Shown here in pieces: positions 1 to 7,892 of a DNA stretch of 64,000 bases (position 1 is its first letter; each line of letters begins with the position of its first letter). The translations under genes were made by a program, and so were the position numbers. The notes beneath the pieces are model-generated. The model made no database searches and was not told where the DNA came from. It was given only the letters and a program-made list of their open reading frames with translations. Source of the DNA: CAXMMR01 sp965198995 (GTDB lineage Bacteria > Pseudomonadota > Alphaproteobacteria > Acetobacterales > Acetobacteraceae). Location: NCBI GenBank assembly GCA_965198995.1, contig CBDAQG010000002.1, positions 2,604,001-2,668,000 on the forward strand. The letters run 5' to 3'.

Positions 1-2
1 TG

Positions 3-1361
3 ACCACGACCGCGCTGTCCGCCGTGATCGGCACGCTGAGCGCCTGGTGCATCGAGCGCACCGACCTGCCGGGCCGGCGGGCCTGGGCGTTGCTGGCGGC
101 GGCGCCGCTGGCGATCCCGCCGTTCATCAGCTCGTATGGCTGGGTGTCGCTGTCGACCGTGTTTCAGGGTTTCTGGGGTGCGGCGATCGTGGTGAGCTGC
201 GCCTACACGCCGCTGGTGCTGCTGCCGGTGACGGCGGCGTTGCGCGGCATGGACCCGGCGCTGGAGGAGAGCGCGCGGGCGCTGGGGTGCGGCGGGATCG
301 GCTGCTTCTGCCGCGTCGTGCTGCCGCAATTGCGTCCGGCGCTGATGGGCGGGGCGCTGCTGGTTTGCCTGAACACGCTGGTGGAGTTCGGCGCCTTTGC
401 GCTGATGCGGTTCCGCACCTTCACCACCGAGCTCTATGCCGAGTATCGGGTCGGCATGGACGGGTCGCAGACGGCGCTGCTGGCCAGCGTGCTGATCGTG
501 CTGTGCCTGGGCTGCCTGGGTGGCGAAGTGAGGCTGCGCGGGCGGGTGCGCTATGCCGCTGTGGGGCGCGTCGCGGGGCGGCGGGCGGCGGTGCTGCCGC
601 TGGGCCGGTGGCGCTGGCCGGCGCTGGCGCTGTTCGCGCTGAACGCGGCGGCGTGCCTCGGCGTGCCGCTGGGGATGACGCTGTACTGGCTGACCAGGCA
701 TGACGCGGCGGCGGTCTCGACGGCCGGCGCGTCCTGGCCGCTGGTGCTGGCGGCGGCGGCCAACTCGGTGGGCTTCGGCTTGGCCGGGGCGGCGCTGACG
801 GTGCTGCTGGCGCTGCCGCTCGGGGTGCTCGCCTCGCGCCATGAGGGGCGGCTGGTGGCGGCGCTGGAGCGGCTGGCGTGGCTGGCGCAGGGAGTGCCGG
901 GGGTCGTCGTCGCGCTGGCGCTGGTTTCGGTGACGCTGACGCTGGCGCAGCCGCTGTATCAGACGTCGGTGCTGCTGGTGCTGGCCTACGCGATCCTGTT
1001 CCTGCCGCTGGCGCTGGTCAGCGTGCGGGCGGCGCTGCTGCAGTCTCGACGCGGGCTGGAGGAGGCGGGGCGGTCGCTTGGGCTTGGATGGGCCGCCGCC
1101 GCCTGGCGGGTGACGCTGCCGCTGGCCGCGCCCGGGCTCGCGGCGGCGGCGGCGCTGGTGTTCGTCTCGGTAGTCACGGAACTCACCACGACGCTGCTGC
1201 TGTCGCCGATCGGCACCGAGACGCTGGCGACGCGGGTGTGGGCGGACAGCTCGACCCTGGCCTATGCCGCGGCGGCGCCGTATGCGGCGTGCATGGTGGG
1301 GCTCTCGATGGCCTCGACCTGGCTGCTGGTGCGGGGCAGGAAGGAAGGGCTGCTTTTTTGA
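3..1361 (+). CDS. Fe(3+)-type ABC transporter permease (5' truncated by window edge)
   Basis: Inner-membrane permease of an FbpB/AfuB-like ferric iron importer. The reading frame is open from base 3, so the true start lies outside the window; about 450 residues of an expected 500-550 are present. Two tandem permease halves are visible, each with a cytoplasmic EAA loop: one around residue 80 (ALEESARALG...) and one near residue 345 (GLEEAGRSLGLG). Multiple hydrophobic segments separate them. The last codons and the TGA stop at 1359-1361 lie inside an AT-rich palindromic repeat (family A). The next gene is the matching ATPase; no substrate-binding protein is in view. Family is clear; iron as substrate is inferred from resemblance. 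Confidence 0.8.
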   Translation, partial: TTTALSAVIGTLSAWCIERTDLPGRRAWALLAAAPLAIPPFISSYGWVSLSTVFQGFWGAAIVVSCAYTPLVLLPVTAALRGMDPALEESARALGCGGIGCFCRVVLPQLRPALMGGALLVCLNTLVEFGAFALMRFRTFTTELYAEYRVGMDGSQTALLASVLIVLCLGCLGGEVRLRGRVRYAAVGRVAGRRAAVLPLGRWRWPALALFALNAAACLGVPLGMTLYWLTRHDAAAVSTAGASWPLVLAAAANSVGFGLAGAALTVLLALPLGVLASRHEGRLVAALERLAWLAQGVPGVVVALALVSVTLTLAQPLYQTSVLLVLAYAILFLPLALVSVRAALLQSRRGLEEAGRSLGLGWAAAAWRVTLPLAAPGLAAAAALVFVSVVTELTTTLLLSPIGTETLATRVWADSSTLAYAAAAPYAACMVGLSMASTWLLVRGRKEGLLF

Positions 1362-1626
1362 AAAAAAGAAGCAAAAAACTTTTAACACGTGAAATACAGC
1401 AAGATCCGGTCGGGCGGGGAGTGTGGCTGTCGACCGCGGAACTGGGGCGGATCCAGAAATTATGTGCATGTTCTCAATGGTTTGCGGAACTCTTGCCAAT
1501 AGGCAAGATTGCCGGGCCCACCGCTGGGGGCGCATTGCCAGCGATCGTGCTAGCACAGCCCTCCCATCGTCCCACACCAAATCGGACAGAGGTTTTTTGG
1601 TCCTTTTTTTCAAAAAAGGACCGCTT
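1350..1626. repeat. Family A bipartite inverted repeat element, copy 1
   Basis: Two AT-rich arms in opposite orientation lie at about 1350-1383 and 1591-1626. Each has the core TTTTTTGAAAAAAA flanked by a short complementary GAAGC- or GGACC-type pair and a run of A before CTTTT. The arms are inverted copies of each other and flank about 200 bp in which I see no convincing gene. The left arm contains the permease stop codon; the right arm ends 5 bases before the ATPase start. Other copies are at 2.7, 26.0, 43.5 and 52.3 kb. Confidence 0.8.
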
Positions 1627-1631
1627 GCTGA

Positions 1632-2663
1632 ATGCTAACCCTGGAGAACGTCGGCAAGTCGTTCGGCGGGGCTCCGGTGCTGGACGGGATCGACCTCGTG
1701 GTGCCGCGCGGTGCGCTGGTGGCGATTCTTGGCGCTTCGGGCAGCGGCAAGACGACGCTGTTGCGGCTGATCTGCGGCTTCGAGCGGCTGGAGCGTGGGC
1801 GCATCAGCCTTGCCGACCGGCCGATGGCCGAGGGGGCGCGGCATGTGGCGCCGGAGCGGCGGCGCATCGGCTACGTGGCGCAGGAGGGGGCGCTGTTCCC
1901 GCACCTTTCGGTGGCCCAGAACATCCTGTTCGGCCTGAAGCGGGCGGAGCGGCGGGAGCTGTCGCGCGCCGGGGCGTTGCTGGAGCAGGTCGGGCTGCCG
2001 GCGGGGTATGCCGGGCGTGCGCCGCACCAGCTCTCAGGCGGCGAGCAGCAGCGTGTCGCACTGGCCCGGGCGCTGGCGCCCAGGCCGTTGCTGGTGCTGC
2101 TTGACGAGCCGTTCTCCGCGCTCGACGCTGCGCTCAGGGCGGAGACGCGCCAGGCGGTCATGGCCGCATTGGCCGCCACCAGCGCCACCGCGATGCTGGT
2201 GACGCACGACCAGTCCGAGGCGCTGTCGATGGCGGACGAGGTGGCGGTGCTGCGCGCCGGCCGGCTGGTGCAGGTCGCACCGCCGGAGCGGCTGTATCGC
2301 CAGCCGGTGGACCTGGCGCTGGCGCGCTTCGTCGGCGAGGCGGTGGTGCTGCCGGGCGAAGCCGGCGACGGGAGCGTGCAGTGCGCGCTGGGGCGGCTGC
2401 CGCTCGGCGAGGCGCAGCCGAGCGGGGCGGTCGACGTGCTGGTACGTCCCGAGCAGCTTCGCCTGGTGAGCGGGACCGCGGCGACGGTGCAGCGGGTGAC
2501 GTTCTACGGGCATGACGCGAGCGTGCGAGTGCTGCTTGGCGAGCATGTGCTGACGGCGCGGGTCGCCGGCCATGCGGCGCCCGTCGTGGGCGCTGAGGTC
2601 GGAGTCAGTGTGGAAGGATCAGTGATTGTGTTTGTCAGGACGGCAAGGAGCTCTGCCCCCTGA
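1632..2663 (+). CDS. ABC transporter ATP-binding protein, FbpC/AfuC-like
   Basis: Cytoplasmic ATPase (343 residues) energising the upstream permease. Visible motifs: Walker A GASGSGKTT near residue 34, Q-loop region (GYVAQEGALFPHLS), signature LSGGEQQRVALARAL, Walker B LLVLLDEPFSALD and switch His in MLVTHDQSEA. The C-terminal ~100 residues form a TOBE-like regulatory region (VLVRPEQLRLV). The start ATG follows a family A repeat with no clear Shine-Dalgarno sequence. The last residues (TARSSAP) and the TGA stop are encoded by a degenerate family B repeat, so the native C-terminus has probably been replaced. Iron specificity is inferred. Confidence 0.85.
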   Translation: MLTLENVGKSFGGAPVLDGIDLVVPRGALVAILGASGSGKTTLLRLICGFERLERGRISLADRPMAEGARHVAPERRRIGYVAQEGALFPHLSVAQNILFGLKRAERRELSRAGALLEQVGLPAGYAGRAPHQLSGGEQQRVALARALAPRPLLVLLDEPFSALDAALRAETRQAVMAALAATSATAMLVTHDQSEALSMADEVAVLRAGRLVQVAPPERLYRQPVDLALARFVGEAVVLPGEAGDGSVQCALGRLPLGEAQPSGAVDVLVRPEQLRLVSGTAATVQRVTFYGHDASVRVLLGEHVLTARVAGHAAPVVGAEVGVSVEGSVIVFVRTARSSAP

Positions 2664-2670
2664 CGCCACC
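2641..2670. repeat. Degenerate family B half-element at the 3' end of the ABC ATPase gene
   Basis: The segment resembles the end of the family B palindromic element seen at 17.9, 48.4 and 57.6 kb (GGCAAGG, then GAGCTCTGCCCC, then TGAC). It is fused to the end of the reading frame and contributes the last codons and stop. Similarity is partial. Confidence 0.45.
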
Positions 2671-2718
2671 ATCACGCGCAAGCATGGGTCGCGAGACGGC
2701 AGCGCCCCTGGACGGCAT

Positions 2719-2757
2719 AAAGTTTTTTGCTTCTTTTTTTCAAAAAAGAAGCGCTTC
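2719..2757. repeat. Family A single arm, copy 2
   Basis: One arm of the AT-rich family A palindrome (GCTTC, T-run, A-run, GAAGC stem) lies between the converging ABC ATPase gene and the end of the puf operon. It could act as a bidirectional 3' hairpin, but it lacks a T-tract immediately after the stem, so terminator function is only a possibility. Confidence 0.7.
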
Positions 2758-2763
2758 CCCGCC

Positions 2764-2967
2764 TTACCCCGGCTGCCCAAGAATTTGATAAACCGCGTGC
2801 CAATAAGGCCCGACGAACAGCAACACCAAGCCGGCGATCCCGGTCCAGGTCAGCCCGGTGAGCAGCGCCAGGGAGCCGCCCAGGCCCTGCCGGCGCCAAG
2901 CATAGAGCGAGCCGCCGGCGAGCCACAGCCAGACGACCACGACGGCGACGCAGAGCCCAAGATACAT
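2764..2967 (-). CDS. Small two-helix membrane protein at the end of the puf operon
   Basis: A 67-residue protein with two hydrophobic segments (about residues 2-20 and 30-52) and a short basic loop (WRRQG) between them. It begins 2 nt after the stop of the triheme cytochrome c gene, so the two are likely co-transcribed and co-translated. I do not recognise a family. Position suggests a membrane partner or anchor for the cytochrome, or a CcoQ/small-subunit-like role; this is inference from linkage only. Confidence 0.6.
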   Translation of the reverse strand: MYLGLCVAVVVVWLWLAGGSLYAWRRQGLGGSLALLTGLTWTGIAGLVLLFVGPYWHAVYQILGQPG

Positions 2968-2969
2968 CG

Positions 2970-4574
2970 TCAGTACGTCCCGTTATTGCTGAGCTGCACG
3001 TAGAGGCGCTCGGCGAAATGGGTCATCAGCCAGACGTGCTTGTCGGGCTCGACCGACTTGTCGGCGTAGGCGATCGGGCAGTAGGCCTGGGTCAGGCCGT
3101 TGACGATGTCGGCCTGCTGCAGGTCGGGCGCGGCGGCGTGCACCTTCGGGATGATCGCGTTGACGTTCTGCAGCATCGTCGGCAGCGTCGTCTGCTGCAG
3201 CAGCGCGGTGATGCCGTTGCCCTGGTCGGCGAGCGCCGCCTTCAGCGTGTCGTTCTCGACCGGCGGGCAGCCATCCGGGCGCATGCCGTTCAGCAGGGTC
3301 TTGGTGTCGCCGCGCAGGTAGTAGACCAGGAAGCGCGTCGAGTTCGCCGGCGCGTGGTTGTTCCAGGCCTGGCGGACGTAGTTGGTGACGTCGGAGATCT
3401 CCTGGTCGGTCATGGCGGTGCCGACGCCCGGCATCATCGCGTAGGAGCCGTGCGCCTCGAGGCCGCCGAGGATGACGCGGGCGACGCTTTGCGGGCCGTA
3501 GCCGCGCACCATGCCGTTGCCGTCCAGCGCCGGGATCTTGTTGGGCACGCCGCGGCCGTCGACCTGGTGGCACATCGCGCAGTGGGCGAGGTAGACCGTC
3601 TGGCCGGCCGAGCGGATGCCCGGCGAGATGCCGGCGCGCTCGGTGTAGCCCGGCTCTGCCGGATAGGTGCGCAGATAGGCGACCATGGCGTGCAGGTCGG
3701 CGGGGCTCATCTTGCTGAGGCTGTACTCGATGGTCTCGGCCATCGGGCCGGCGACCGTGCCCATGTGCTCGCTGGCGCCGTCATGCAGCCATTTGGCCAC
3801 TTCGTCGTCGGACCAGTCGCCGATGCCGTCGACCTTGTTGTTGTGCAGGTTGAGCGCGTACCACATGGTGATCGGGCCGCCCTCGACCTTGGCCGCGAGC
3901 GCGCCGTTGCCGAGGAAGTTGCGGTTGTTGTGGCACTCGCCGCAATGCTCGAGGCCGTTGACGATCCAGGCGCCGTGGTTCTGCTCGTCGGTCAGGTGCG
4001 GATCGGGCTTAAACTTCTCGGTCGGCACGAACGCCGCGTCATACAAAGCGAGGACCGGCCGCAGGTTGAACGGGAACCAGATCTTGGAGGGCGGCCGCGG
4101 CGCGTAGACCGGCTTGAGGGAGAACAGGTAGGCCTTGATCGCCAGCGTGTCCGCATCCGACACGGTGGCGTACCAGATATACGGCATCGCAGGATAGATA
4201 TACTGGCCGCCCTTGGTGATGCCGTGATGCATCAGCTTGAGGAAGTCGGCATCGCTCCAATTGCCGATGCCGGTGTCGACGTCGGGCGTGATGTTGGGCA
4301 CCGACAGGGCGCCGAACGGCATGCCCATATACTGGCCGCCGGCATACGGGATTCCGCCCTCGGCCTTATGGCAGCCGACGCAGTCGCCCATGTCGGTGAG
4401 GTATTTGCCGCGAGCGATCATGTCGGCGCCCGGCTGGGTGTAGCCGGCCGGGCCGTGACCGGGGCGCTGCTCGGGCACCACGGTGATTGCGCCGGCATCC
4501 GCGATCATCGTGCCGACGGTCGCCAGCACGCCCGCGCAGGCGATGCCGATGGTTGCCTTGATCCAGCCCTTCAT
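2970..4574 (-). CDS. Triheme cytochrome c, alcohol/gluconate dehydrogenase cytochrome-subunit type, in the puf operon
   Basis: A 534-residue exported protein with an N-terminal hydrophobic signal (residues 5-28) and three CxxCH haem sites: CVGCH (65-69), CGECH (211-215) and CAMCH (332-336). The first domain (GKYLTDMGDCVGCHKAEGG, then PFGALSVPNITPD and YPAMPY) follows the membrane-bound ADH/gluconate 2-dehydrogenase cytochrome subunit, which passes electrons from periplasmic quinoprotein or flavoprotein dehydrogenases to quinone. Residues from about 420 on form an extension with two further Cys that I do not recognise. Its start overlaps the pufC stop by 4 nt, so translation is coupled to the reaction centre genes. 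An electron-donor role to PufC/RC is inferred. Confidence 0.85.
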   Translation of the reverse strand: MKGWIKATIGIACAGVLATVGTMIADAGAITVVPEQRPGHGPAGYTQPGADMIARGKYLTDMGDCVGCHKAEGGIPYAGGQYMGMPFGALSVPNITPDVDTGIGNWSDADFLKLMHHGITKGGQYIYPAMPYIWYATVSDADTLAIKAYLFSLKPVYAPRPPSKIWFPFNLRPVLALYDAAFVPTEKFKPDPHLTDEQNHGAWIVNGLEHCGECHNNRNFLGNGALAAKVEGGPITMWYALNLHNNKVDGIGDWSDDEVAKWLHDGASEHMGTVAGPMAETIEYSLSKMSPADLHAMVAYLRTYPAEPGYTERAGISPGIRSAGQTVYLAHCAMCHQVDGRGVPNKIPALDGNGMVRGYGPQSVARVILGGLEAHGSYAMMPGVGTAMTDQEISDVTNYVRQAWNNHAPANSTRFLVYYLRGDTKTLLNGMRPDGCPPVENDTLKAALADQGNGITALLQQTTLPTMLQNVNAIIPKVHAAAPDLQQADIVNGLTQAYCPIAYADKSVEPDKHVWLMTHFAERLYVQLSNNGTY

Positions 4575-5782
4575 CGCCTGTCCGCCACGGCTGTGGTGCT
4601 TGCAGATGTGGATGTGGCGACAACTGGCGCCGCGTCAATCGTCGCCTGGCGCTGGCCGCCGACGGTGACCCGGGTGTGGGTCGGGGTGTCGGGGCTGCCC
4701 TCGAGCTCGGGATAGGCGGCGAGCGTGCTGGCGCCGTAGAACGGCTTGTAGGCGCCGGCGTGGCAGGTGCCGCAATTGATCTTCGGCACGTCGCCGACCG
4801 GGCCACGGCTGGCGACCGGGAAGACTTCGGTGAGCGGCACCATGTAGCCGCGATTGATGTCACGCACCATCTCGATCGCGGTCCAGGCGACCAGGCGCTG
4901 CGGCGAGCTCTGGTCCCACTCGCCGAAGGCGCGGGTGTTGTGACAGAAGTTGCAGCTGACGCCGAGCGACTGGGCGAAGTGGATCATCAACGAGTAGGTC
5001 CAGTTGGTCTGCTCGGTCGACATCCGGTTGCCGGCCGGCAGCGCCGTCGTGCCCTGGTCGCGGATCGGCGCCGCATTGAGCAGGAAGGGCGTGAACGGGT
5101 CGTTCGGCAGGGCGGTGAGGCCGGCGACCGTCGAGGGCGAGTTCTCGCCGGATGCCGTCTGGGCGAAATTGTGGTGCCCGCCCGGCGGCGGCGTGATGAA
5201 CCAGATGCTGCCGGGCACTGCAGCACCCCGGTGGCAGGTGTTGCAGGTGACGCCGCCGGCGCCGACATGGGCGCGCCAGTTGGTGTTGATGTAGCGCGTC
5301 ATCTCGATCATCTTGCGGGCCACGGTCTTGGTGTAGACCTTGTCCTCGGCCATGTTCACCGCCGAGTGGCAGAACGCGCAGCCGACGCTGGGCTGCAGCC
5401 AGTTCGCCATCGTCGCCATCAGGCGCAGGAACTCGTTCGCATCGACGCCCTTCAGAACCTGGATGTTCTTGTAGGCGATTTCAGCCGGGACGCCGGCGGG
5501 CTGCACCGGCGGGTAGGCGGCGATGATCTGCTGATAGCCTGCCTCGCGGGCGATGCTGCGTGGGTTGTACTGCACCAGCATGCCGACGCCGCGGAAGCCG
5601 CGCTGCACGCTGACCACCGGGAAACGATGGAAGGTCATCGCGAGCAGCACGAGGAGCACCGCGCCGACGCAGCCGCCGAGCGCGAACCTGGTTCGCCAGG
5701 GATGATGGTAGATCCCGCCGAAGATGACCGAGAGCAGCAGCCCGACCAGGCGGAAGGGCGCGACGAGGACGTCGCCGATCAT
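4571..5782 (-). CDS. pufC: Photosynthetic reaction centre tetraheme cytochrome c subunit
   Basis: Periplasmic cytochrome that re-reduces the special pair. Four haem motifs are visible: CAFCH (135-139), CNTCH (180-184), then CNFCH and CGTCH in the C-terminal half, arranged as two duplicated pairs as in other PufC proteins. The N-terminus has a membrane helix (about 33-50); I see no convincing lipobox, so it is probably helix-anchored rather than lipidated. The start at 5782 is chosen because its ATG overlaps the pufM TGA (ATGA); longer upstream reading is inside pufM. Length (403 residues) is somewhat above the usual 330-360, partly from the N-terminal region. Confidence 0.95.
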   Translation of the reverse strand: MIGDVLVAPFRLVGLLLSVIFGGIYHHPWRTRFALGGCVGAVLLVLLAMTFHRFPVVSVQRGFRGVGMLVQYNPRSIAREAGYQQIIAAYPPVQPAGVPAEIAYKNIQVLKGVDANEFLRLMATMANWLQPSVGCAFCHSAVNMAEDKVYTKTVARKMIEMTRYINTNWRAHVGAGGVTCNTCHRGAAVPGSIWFITPPPGGHHNFAQTASGENSPSTVAGLTALPNDPFTPFLLNAAPIRDQGTTALPAGNRMSTEQTNWTYSLMIHFAQSLGVSCNFCHNTRAFGEWDQSSPQRLVAWTAIEMVRDINRGYMVPLTEVFPVASRGPVGDVPKINCGTCHAGAYKPFYGASTLAAYPELEGSPDTPTHTRVTVGGQRQATIDAAPVVATSTSASTTAVADRR

Positions 5783-6780
5783 CGCAGCACGCCACGCAGC
5801 TGGCCGGGGTCGGCGATCGGCGGGTAGACCGGCGGATACATCGGCGCGATGCCGTGCTTGACGCCCCAGAGATACCAGTTGTCGACCACCGTGCCGGTCA
5901 GCAGGATGCCGATGCCGCCGGTCAGCGTGCACAGGATGGCGAACCAGTAGGCCCAGCGATGGATCGACTCGTAGGTCGCGTTGAAGCCCATCACCCAGCG
6001 CCAGAACAGCCCGGCGCGCTCGGCGGCGGTGCTGCGGTCGATGCTCATCTCGACCTCGCGCTCGCCCCAGTAGCGGCCGACGGCGAGGATGGTGCCGCCA
6101 TGCATGGCGAACAGCAGCGTCGAGCCGTAGAGGAAGACGATCGAGAGCATGTGGAACGGGTCGTAGAACAGGTTACCGTAACGGATCGACAACGATGCCG
6201 TCCAGTCCAGATGCGGGAAGATGCCGAACGGCACCGCCTCGCCCCAGGAGCCCATCAGCACCGGCCGGATGAAGCCGTCGACGAGGTAGAGCCAGATCGC
6301 CGAGGCGAAGGCCCAGGCGACGTGGGTGCCGAGGCCAAGGGCGCGGGCACGGCGATAGACCCGCACCCACCACAGCAGGATCGACGTGGTGAGAAAGAAG
6401 CCGGCCATCAGCCACCAGCCGCCCTGGGCGAGCGGCGGGATGTGCAGGCCCCAGGCCGGCGCCGGCGGCTCGAGGCCGAGCCAGGGCAGTTGGCGGATGA
6501 ACTGGATCGGGTCCCAGCCGACCGAGGCCAGCATGTTCAGGCCGATGATCTCGAAGGCGATGAAGCCGCAGACGATGGAGGCGAGCCCGGTGGCGCCGAG
6601 ATAGAACGGGCCGACCTGGGCGGCGCCGATCAGGCCGAACAGGAAGGAGAAGCGCGGCGTGCCGCGGCGGTTCTCGCTGCCCCATTTCAGCGGCGCGCCC
6701 TCGTCGGCGGGCCCGCGGATCTGGATGCGGTTAAAGATGTTCTGGTATTCGACGCCAAAATTGGTGCGGTAGTCAAACAT
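5779..6780 (-). CDS. pufM: Photosynthetic reaction centre M subunit
   Basis: Five-helix membrane subunit (333 residues) that binds half of the special pair and the non-haem iron/QA site. His residues equivalent to the Rhodobacter special-pair ligand M202 (here H210), iron ligands M219 (H227) and M266 (H274) and the Glu ligand M234 (E242) are all present, with a uniform offset of 8. The gene lies 3 nt after pufL and overlaps pufC by 4 nt. No anomalies. Confidence 0.97.
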   Translation of the reverse strand: MFDYRTNFGVEYQNIFNRIQIRGPADEGAPLKWGSENRRGTPRFSFLFGLIGAAQVGPFYLGATGLASIVCGFIAFEIIGLNMLASVGWDPIQFIRQLPWLGLEPPAPAWGLHIPPLAQGGWWLMAGFFLTTSILLWWVRVYRRARALGLGTHVAWAFASAIWLYLVDGFIRPVLMGSWGEAVPFGIFPHLDWTASLSIRYGNLFYDPFHMLSIVFLYGSTLLFAMHGGTILAVGRYWGEREVEMSIDRSTAAERAGLFWRWVMGFNATYESIHRWAYWFAILCTLTGGIGILLTGTVVDNWYLWGVKHGIAPMYPPVYPPIADPGQLRGVLR

Positions 6781-6783
6781 CTC

Positions 6784-7611
6784 TCAGCCTCCCCAGATCG
6801 GCAGGTTGAGCCACCAGTTCCACCATTCCGGCCAGCCGCGGGTCCAGAACGGGCCGCTCAGCACGATGCAGATGGCGCTCCACACGCCGGCATTGATGGC
6901 GCAGAACCAGCCGAGGCGATGAATGCCGAGCGGGCCGATGGAGTAGACGATCAGGTCACGGAAGAAGCTGTCCTCGAAGCCGCCGGGCTTGACCACCTCG
7001 CCCTCGCCCGGGTTCAGCGCCGAGAGGATGACGCCGCCATGCATCGCCAGGATGAGCGTGGTGGTGAAGAAAAAGGTGATGGCGATCATGTGCGCCGGAT
7101 TGTAGTGGAACTGCAGGTGCTGGTAGCCGACGTTGCTGACCCAATCGAGATGACTGATGATCCCGTAGGGGAACGCGTGGCCCCAGGCGCCGAGCAGCAG
7201 CGGCCGGATCACCTCCAGCGTGACGTAGGCGAGGATGGCGCCGGCAAAGGCGATCGGCGCGTGCAGCCCCATGCCGAGCTTGCGCGCGATCTCCATCATC
7301 CGCAGGTCCCACGAGACGAAGGCGCCGATGGCGCAGAAGGTGATCCATTGCCAGAGCCCGCCCTCGCGCATCGGCGCGAAGCCCAGACCGTAGCTGAGGT
7401 CGGGCGGCGCGATCGAGATGCGCCAGACATTCCAGGTCGGCCCGATCGCTGCGCCATAGACGATCAGCGCGGTGCCGAACACGGAGAAGAAGATCGTGGT
7501 GACGCCGAAGAAGCCGACGTAGAACGGCCCGACCCAGAAGTCGAACAGGTCACCGCCGACGAGGGTGCCGCCGCGAACGCGGTATTTGTACTCAAAATCC
7601 AACATCGCCAT
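6784..7611 (-). CDS. pufL: Photosynthetic reaction centre L subunit
   Basis: Five-helix membrane subunit (275 residues) carrying the active electron-transfer branch and QB site. Conserved His at 154, 174, 191 and 231 correspond to Rhodobacter L153, L173, L190 and L230 (accessory BChl, special pair, two iron ligands). The N-terminal FEYKYRVRGG is typical. Two closely spaced ATGs (7611 and 7605) are possible; I keep the first, with a GGGA upstream. It follows pufA after a 66-nt gap that holds a strong hairpin. Confidence 0.97.
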   Translation of the reverse strand: MAMLDFEYKYRVRGGTLVGGDLFDFWVGPFYVGFFGVTTIFFSVFGTALIVYGAAIGPTWNVWRISIAPPDLSYGLGFAPMREGGLWQWITFCAIGAFVSWDLRMMEIARKLGMGLHAPIAFAGAILAYVTLEVIRPLLLGAWGHAFPYGIISHLDWVSNVGYQHLQFHYNPAHMIAITFFFTTTLILAMHGGVILSALNPGEGEVVKPGGFEDSFFRDLIVYSIGPLGIHRLGWFCAINAGVWSAICIVLSGPFWTRGWPEWWNWWLNLPIWGG

Positions 7612-7645
7612 GTCGGCGTTCCCGTCTCGCTACGGCCGCAGGTAC

Positions 7646-7667
7646 GGGCGGGACTGCGATCCCGCCC
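7646..7667 (-). promoter_or_regulatory. Intercistronic pufA-pufL mRNA hairpin
   Basis: An 8-bp perfect GC stem (GGGCGGGA pairing with TCCCGCCC around a 6-nt loop) sits in the pufA-pufL gap. In Rhodobacter, hairpins at this position stabilise the 3' end of the pufBA mRNA and raise LH1 over RC subunits; the same role is likely here. No T-run follows, arguing against a simple terminator. Confidence 0.75.
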
Positions 7668-7677
7668 GCAATCGGGT

Positions 7678-7881
7678 TCAGGGCTGCTTGGGCGCTTCCG
7701 GCATCGGCGTCATCTGCTGGATGGGTCCGCCGGTGAGCCGGTCGTGATTAGGTCCGTCGAGCCAGTTGAAGCGATCCGTGCTGAGCAGGATGAAATGAAT
7801 GATCAGCGCCAGCGTCAGCAGGAAGACGAACAGGGAGATCAGCGCGCGGCGCGGATCAAACAGCAGCCAGATGCGGAACAT
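7678..7881 (-). CDS. pufA: Light-harvesting 1 alpha polypeptide
   Basis: A 67-residue LH1 alpha chain. One transmembrane helix (about residues 12-32) with the bacteriochlorophyll-ligating His29 (ALIIHFILLST) and the downstream Trp (FNWL) that tunes absorption. The N-terminal MFRIWLLFDPRRAL is typical. GAGGAG lies about 8 nt before the ATG at 7881, which fixes the start; the longer upstream reading is spurious. The gap to pufB is 11 nt. Confidence 0.95.
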   Translation of the reverse strand: MFRIWLLFDPRRALISLFVFLLTLALIIHFILLSTDRFNWLDGPNHDRLTGGPIQQMTPMPEAPKQP

Positions 7882-7892
7882 CGCGGGTCTCC

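Noticed and set aside
1423..1638. Short open frame between the permease and ATPase genes
   Set aside because: It lies between inverted repeat arms, has no ribosome site and no recognisable composition; likely chance.
2719..2757. Family A arms read as ordinary Rho-independent terminators
   Set aside because: Stems are followed by A-rich rather than T-rich sequence on the sensible strand, and copies occur within operons (acsF-puhE), so simple terminator function does not explain them.
3018..4715. Very long plus-strand open frame antisense to the triheme cytochrome and similar long antisense frames across the cluster
   Set aside because: High GC content leaves long stop-free frames; these have no family signature and the opposite strand carries clear genes.
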